This document shows positions 39,090-42,968 of a stretch of DNA of 42,968 nucleotides, piece after piece. The stretch is taken from positions 1 through 42,968 of the forward strand of contig JAITWI010000079.1 in assembly GCA_031285345.1 (NCBI GenBank). The letters are read 5' to 3'. Under the pieces are notes generated by a model. It was not told the DNA's origin. It saw nothing but the letters and a program-made list of their open reading frames with translations, and did not search any database. Both the position numbers and the translations under genes were made by a program. Within the stretch, counting starts at the first letter, position 1, and the number at the start of each line of letters is the position of its first letter. This DNA is from Alistipes sp. Its GTDB lineage: Bacteria > Bacteroidota > Bacteroidia > Bacteroidales > Rikenellaceae.

Positions 39090-41513
39090 ATGAGCAGAAG
39101 ACATAAAATAGTGGTTGAGGAGCTCTCCGGAGCGGAAGACCTGTTCGACGGTCGCCATCAGGTGATTCCCATCGTGTCGGGCGACGACGACACGCTGGCG
39201 GACGTGAAGATCCCCGGCACGCTGCCGATCCTCACCCTCCGTTCGTCGGTGCTTTTTCCCGGCTCGATCACCCCCATCACGGTGGGCCGCGAGAAGTCGA
39301 TGAGGCTGGTGCACGACGTGGGTCAATCCAACGGATTCTTAGGGGCGGTGCTTCAGAAGGAGCACGGCCACGACGACCCCTCGCCCAAGGATCTGCACGG
39401 CGTGGGCACGGCGGCCAAGATTCTCAAAATACTCGAAATGCCGGGCGGCAACCTGACGGTCATCCTCCACGGCGTGCAGAAGATCGAGATAGTGGACTAC
39501 GTCACCTCGGAGCCCTACCTGAGAGCCACGGTGCTGCCCATCCGCGACTCGGTGCCCGACAAGAACAACGCCGAATTCAACGCCCTGGTCGACTCGATCC
39601 GCGACATAGCCCTGGAGATAATCAACATCTCGCCCGGCATGCCCAAGGAGGCGGCCTTCGCCATCAAGAACATCGACTCGCGAAGGGGCATCATCAACTT
39701 CGTGTGCACCAACTTCGACATAAAGGACGCCGACAAACAGACCCTTTTGGAGGCTCCGGGGCTTTTGGCGCGCGCGCGTCGGCTGCTCGAAATCCTACTC
39801 AGCGAGCAGCAGCTGGTGGAGCTCAAAAACAACATCCAGGGCAAGGTGCGCCAAGAGTTGGACAAACAGCAGAAGGAGTACTTTCTGCGTCAGCAGATAT
39901 CCACCATTCAGGACGAGTTGGGCGAAGGCGCGTCGGACGAGATAGAGAAGATGCGAGAGCGTGCCAAAACCAAAAAGTGGAGCCGCGAGATGGCCGAGAT
40001 GTTCGAAAAGGAGCTCACGCGCCTCGACCGCCTCAACCCCGCCGTGGGCGAATACTCGGTGCAGACCACATACTTGCAGGTGCTGCTCGATCTGCCGTGG
40101 GGCGAGACCACCGAGGACAACCTCGACCTGGGCCGCGCGCGCGAACAGTTGGACAAAGACCACTTCGGCCTCGAAGAGGTAAAAGACAGGATTCTGGAGC
40201 ACCTCGCCGTGATAAAACTCAAGGGCGACCTCAAATCGCCGATACTGTGTCTTTACGGCCCTCCGGGAGTGGGCAAGACCTCGCTCGGCAAGAGTGTGGC
40301 CGAGGCTCTGGGGCGCAAGTTCGGGCGCATTTCGCTCGGCGGTCTGCACGACGAGGCCGAAATTCGCGGTCACCGTCGCACCTACATCGGCGCCATGCCC
40401 GGGCGGGTTATCCAAACCATCAAGCGGGCGGGCTCGTCCAACCCCGTCATTATTTTGGACGAGGTGGACAAGGTGGGGCGCGGCAACCACGGCGACCCTT
40501 CGTCGGCTCTGTTGGAGGTGCTCGATCCGGAGCAGAACACCACCTTCCACGACAACTACCTGGATGTGGAGTACGACCTGTCGAAGGTGCTCTTCATCGC
40601 CACGGCCAACGACGTGTCGGCCATCAACTCCGCCCTGAGGGATCGCATGGAGATGATCGACATTCCGGGCTATCTTCTCGAAGAGAAAGTGCGCATCGCC
40701 GGCGAGCATCTGCTGGCCAAACAGCGCGCCGCACACGGAATTCCGGACGACAAGATGGAAATTCCCGAAGAGTCGCTGGAAAAGATGATCTCCGAGTACA
40801 CCCGCGAGTCGGGGGTGCGCCTGTTAGATAAGCACATAGCCAAGATCGCCCGCTACCGCGCCCGTCAATTGGGCTTCGGCGAGGAGTTCGCGCCCGTGGT
40901 CACGCCCGAGGATGTCGAAAAAATTTTGGGCGTGCCCAAATACTCGCGCGACGAGTATGAGGTCGGCGGCCTTGTGGGCGTCGTGACCGGTCTCGCCTGG
41001 ACCCAAGTGGGCGGCGACATACTTTATATAGAGAGCGTGCTCACCCCCGGCAAAGGCGAGCTGCACCTGACGGGCAACTTGGGCGAGGTGATGAAGGAGT
41101 CGGCCACCATAGCCCTCGAATGGACCAAGGCTCACTACGAAGAGCTCGGCATCGACCCCGAACGGTTCAAGACGATGGACATCAACGTCCACGTCCCCGA
41201 GGGCGCGATACCCAAGGACGGCCCCAGCGCGGGCATCACGATGGTCACCTCCATAGTGTCGAGCTACACAGGCCGCAGAGTGCGCGAGCGCATCGCCATG
41301 ACCGGCGAGACCACCCTGCGCGGCCGGGTCATGCCTGTGGGCGGAATTCGCGAAAAGATTCTCGCCGCCAAGCGCGCCGGAGTTACGGAGATAATCCTGA
41401 GCGAAGACAACCGCAAGGATATATCGGAGATCAAGCCGGAGTATGTGGCCGGAATGAGTTTCAAGTTCGTGCGCACCAACGACGATGTGTTGACGCTTGC
41501 GTTGGAAAGTTAG
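39090..41513 (+). CDS. lon: ATP-dependent protease Lon
   Basis: Lon degrades misfolded and regulatory proteins in the cytoplasm. The 807-aa protein has the LON substrate domain (LPILTLRSSVLFPGSITPI, from about residue 50), Walker A GPPGVGKTSLGKS (about 390), Walker B VIILDEVDKVG, and the protease domain with the catalytic Ser in PKDGPSAGITM (about 713) and the Lys in REKILAAKRAGV. Length is normal. ATG 39090 is used, as the TTG upstream at 39075 would add only five residues. It is monocistronic, closed by a strong hairpin. Confidence 0.98.
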   Translation: MSRRHKIVVEELSGAEDLFDGRHQVIPIVSGDDDTLADVKIPGTLPILTLRSSVLFPGSITPITVGREKSMRLVHDVGQSNGFLGAVLQKEHGHDDPSPKDLHGVGTAAKILKILEMPGGNLTVILHGVQKIEIVDYVTSEPYLRATVLPIRDSVPDKNNAEFNALVDSIRDIALEIINISPGMPKEAAFAIKNIDSRRGIINFVCTNFDIKDADKQTLLEAPGLLARARRLLEILLSEQQLVELKNNIQGKVRQELDKQQKEYFLRQQISTIQDELGEGASDEIEKMRERAKTKKWSREMAEMFEKELTRLDRLNPAVGEYSVQTTYLQVLLDLPWGETTEDNLDLGRAREQLDKDHFGLEEVKDRILEHLAVIKLKGDLKSPILCLYGPPGVGKTSLGKSVAEALGRKFGRISLGGLHDEAEIRGHRRTYIGAMPGRVIQTIKRAGSSNPVIILDEVDKVGRGNHGDPSSALLEVLDPEQNTTFHDNYLDVEYDLSKVLFIATANDVSAINSALRDRMEMIDIPGYLLEEKVRIAGEHLLAKQRAAHGIPDDKMEIPEESLEKMISEYTRESGVRLLDKHIAKIARYRARQLGFGEEFAPVVTPEDVEKILGVPKYSRDEYEVGGLVGVVTGLAWTQVGGDILYIESVLTPGKGELHLTGNLGEVMKESATIALEWTKAHYEELGIDPERFKTMDINVHVPEGAIPKDGPSAGITMVTSIVSSYTGRRVRERIAMTGETTLRGRVMPVGGIREKILAAKRAGVTEIILSEDNRKDISEIKPEYVAGMSFKFVRTNDDVLTLALES

Positions 41514-41536
41514 GCGCAATCACCTACGTGGATAAA

Positions 41537-41574
41537 AAAAAGTCCCGAACTCGCGATTGAGTTCGGGACTTTTT
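41537..41574. terminator. Bidirectional terminator
   Basis: AAAAAGTCCCGAACTC (41537-41552) pairs perfectly with 41559-41574, with a 6-nt loop and T-runs in both directions. It lies between converging lon and the lipoprotein gene. Confidence 0.92.
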
Positions 41575-41592
41575 GTGTGTCGGCGGCGTAAA

Positions 41593-42306
41593 CTATTCCC
41601 CCAACTGAATCCAGCCATCGCCGGCGGGAGCTGATTCCGACGGAGTGGGAGCAGTCGCGGCAGCAGGAGTTGCGGGGGCGCTCGAACCGGATTCCACCCT
41701 TATGGCTGCGCGGCCGGGCTCGGCTCCGACTTCTTCGCCCGATTCGAGGCGGATGACCGCGCGCCCGGGCGAGGGCGTCTCGACCTCCACCTCTTCCGAT
41801 CCGACAGACCATTCTATGCTGTCGACCCTCACCGCACCGGAGCCGGCCGCAGAAGTCGCAGAAGTCGCCCCGCCATACATGGGCGGCAAATCGGGACCGT
41901 ATATATCTATCCGCGGCGCCCGCTCGGGAATCCGGTACATCGCCCCGGAAAGCGGGTCGATCATCAGCATACCTATCCAAGCATAGGGGCCAAACAACAA
42001 ATTGCCGAAGTACCAGCCGTTGACCTGCGCGTCGATATAGGTGGTCATGGGTTCGCGGTCGAGATGGCGATAGGTCACGCGGTATATAGCCCGGCGCATA
42101 TATCCGGCCGACGAGTCGAGGTATACCGTGACGGGGGTTTGGCCTTCGAACACCACATATCCGTCGCGATTTTCGATCATCACGCGCGCCCCCTCGGGCT
42201 GCGACTCGAAGTAGACCGGGTAGCTGTTGCGGCTCACAATCGACGCACACGAGGTGCTGAGTGCGGCGGCCGCGACGAGGATCGCCAAAAATCTCAAAGC
42301 TTTCAT
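41593..42306 (-). CDS. Lipoprotein with PEGA-like domain
   Basis: The 237-aa protein has a lipoprotein signal (LVAAAALSTSC, Cys about 20). Residues about 28-80 (YPVYFESQPEGARVMIENRDG...GQTPVTVYL) resemble PEGA-type surface domains, by motif. A segment NGWYFGNLLFGPYAWIGMLMIDPLSGAMYRIP is also seen in short Bacteroidetes lipoproteins annotated as hypothetical. The last 90 residues are Ala/Glu/Ser/Pro-rich and look disordered, with the near-repeat GRAVIRLESG / GRAAIRVESG. Function is unknown. TAAGTTTG on the reverse strand (42342-42335) is its likely -7 box. Confidence 0.7.
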   Translation of the reverse strand: MKALRFLAILVAAAALSTSCASIVSRNSYPVYFESQPEGARVMIENRDGYVVFEGQTPVTVYLDSSAGYMRRAIYRVTYRHLDREPMTTYIDAQVNGWYFGNLLFGPYAWIGMLMIDPLSGAMYRIPERAPRIDIYGPDLPPMYGGATSATSAAGSGAVRVDSIEWSVGSEEVEVETPSPGRAVIRLESGEEVGAEPGRAAIRVESGSSAPATPAAATAPTPSESAPAGDGWIQLGE

Positions 42307-42334
42307 ATTCTTTCGATTTTCAAGGTTGGTACGA

Positions 42335-42342
42335 CAAACTTA
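42335..42342 (-). promoter_or_regulatory. -7 box of the PEGA-like lipoprotein gene
   Basis: TAAGTTTG reads leftward, 28 bp before ATG 42306. Confidence 0.5.
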
Positions 42343-42386
42343 CGAAAAAATCCCGCGAATGGTTCGGCCGCGCCCAAATAATTTCG

Positions 42387-42590
42387 CTACATCAGCGACC
42401 CCAGCCAGACAAAAAGCATCCACAACAGGGCGAAAAATATCATCGCTCCCACCAGCGCGGCTATCGACCGCACCATCTGTTCGCGCCTTTTGACGGGCGA
42501 TTCGGGCGGCAGGGAGGCGTGGAGCTCTTCTCCTTCGCGCTTGGTGCGCTCGATTATCCGACGCTCTTCCGCCGTTAGTCTCCAACTCAT
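42387..42590 (-). CDS. Small single-pass membrane protein
   Basis: The 67-aa protein has a charged N-terminal half (LTAEERRIIERTKREGEEL) and one C-terminal membrane helix (IAALVGAMIFFALLWMLFVWLG). The ATG lies seven bases after the CorA-type stop, so the two genes are co-transcribed. The function is unknown; a link to the CorA channel is only suggested by position. Confidence 0.6.
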   Translation of the reverse strand: MSWRLTAEERRIIERTKREGEELHASLPPESPVKRREQMVRSIAALVGAMIFFALLWMLFVWLGSLM

Positions 42591-42597
42591 AATGTGC

Positions 42598-42968
42598 TTA
42601 CAACCATTTTTTATATCTGAAAAATCCCAGCGTCGCTCCCGAGGCCACCACCATGAACGCCACGGTGATCCAAAACGGGCTCAGGCCGTCGAGCGCCTGC
42701 CACGGCAGGGTCACGTTCATGCCGTAGATGCTGGCCACAAGGGTTGCGGGCATGAAGAACACGCTCGCCACGGTGAAAATCTTGGTGGTCTTGTTCTGCT
42801 CGATGTTGATGAGACCCATCACGGTGTCTTTCAGATAGTTGAGGCGTTCGAAACTGAAGTCGGTGTGGCTGATCAGCGACGACACGTCCCTCATCATCAA
42901 CTGCAGCCGCGGGTAGACGTCATTGGGGAAATGTTCGCTCCGCAGCACTCCCGACAGCACCCTCTGGC
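42598..42968 (-). CDS. CorA-type magnesium/cobalt transporter, C-terminal part, cut by right edge
   Basis: Only the last 123 codons are in the window; the reading frame continues beyond the edge, and the GTG at 42960 is internal. The long helix (RLNYLKDTVMGLINIEQNKTTKIFTVASVFFMPATLVASIYGMN) ends in the YGMN signature of the CorA pore, followed by a second membrane helix (FWITVAFMVVASGATLGFF) and basic KKWL. CorA channels are pentamers that take up Mg2+ or related ions. Family assignment is secure; substrate is not determined. Confidence 0.9.
   Translation of the reverse strand, partial: QRVLSGVLRSEHFPNDVYPRLQLMMRDVSSLISHTDFSFERLNYLKDTVMGLINIEQNKTTKIFTVASVFFMPATLVASIYGMNVTLPWQALDGLSPFWITVAFMVVASGATLGFFRYKKWL

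Overview
The window reads as a chromosomal segment of a GC-rich member of the Bacteroidales, most like Rikenellaceae/Alistipes; this is inferred from gene content and promoter style, not from a database match. The evidence is: the parA-parB-DUF5683-lytic transglycosylase block; paired SurA-type foldases followed by an OstA-like protein; DUF4294; gyrA followed by a secreted TPR protein; and repeated promoters of the Bacteroidetes form TTTG-N19/21-TAnnTTTG with no clear Shine-Dalgarno sequences. No rRNA, tRNA or CRISPR array was seen.

Layout. 1-713 is the start of a tyrosine recombinase gene cut by the left edge. It is AT-richer than its surroundings and begins 195 bp from the 3' end of mnmE, so the left edge is probably the end of an integrated element. 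909-6839 is a leftward block parA-parB-DUF5683-mltD-mnmE (chromosome partition, cell wall, tRNA modification). 6986-13642 runs rightward: CPBP protease, a foldase-like lipoprotein, a SurA-type isomerase and a very long OstA/LptA-like protein, which reads as an envelope-biogenesis cluster. 13830-17401 holds DUF4294, a probable PPi-dependent phosphofructokinase, a small beta-barrel protein and a capsule-type glycosyltransferase. 17615-26002 holds an MsbA-type ABC exporter, trpS, a CLC chloride transporter with CBS domains, aspartate kinase and a lipoprotein prolyl oligopeptidase. 26145-30111 carries birA, a small Ser/Thr-type kinase, a VWA protein and a pseudokinase/WG-repeat protein. 30256-34311 is gyrA plus a TPR protein. 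34390-42968 holds valS, a lipoprotein with an extraordinary Asp/Arg/Asn/Cys tail, lon, a lipoprotein, a tiny membrane protein and the C-terminal part of a CorA-type channel cut by the right edge.

Most genes are housekeeping. The less ordinary material is: (a) a recurring promoter module of about 85 bp, seen three times (upstream of the CPBP, msbA and oligopeptidase genes), in which a GCGCCTCGGC-hairpin-GCGCTCGGCTT element sits exactly 4 nt before the -7 box; (b) the kinase/VWA/pseudokinase-WG cassette, resembling a TerY-P-like signalling module without its phosphatase; (c) the polyampholyte-tailed lipoprotein; (d) many in-frame short tandem repeats or low-complexity insertions in conserved enzymes (MnmE, BirA, aspartate kinase, OstA, GyrA tail, ValS) and a minisatellite made from the 3' end of msbA; (e) departures at functional residues in the CLC protein and at the quinolone position of GyrA.

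Start codons were often moved inward from the longest frame, because promoter -7 boxes or repeat elements lie inside the longer frame and signal peptides or family N-termini begin at the inner start.
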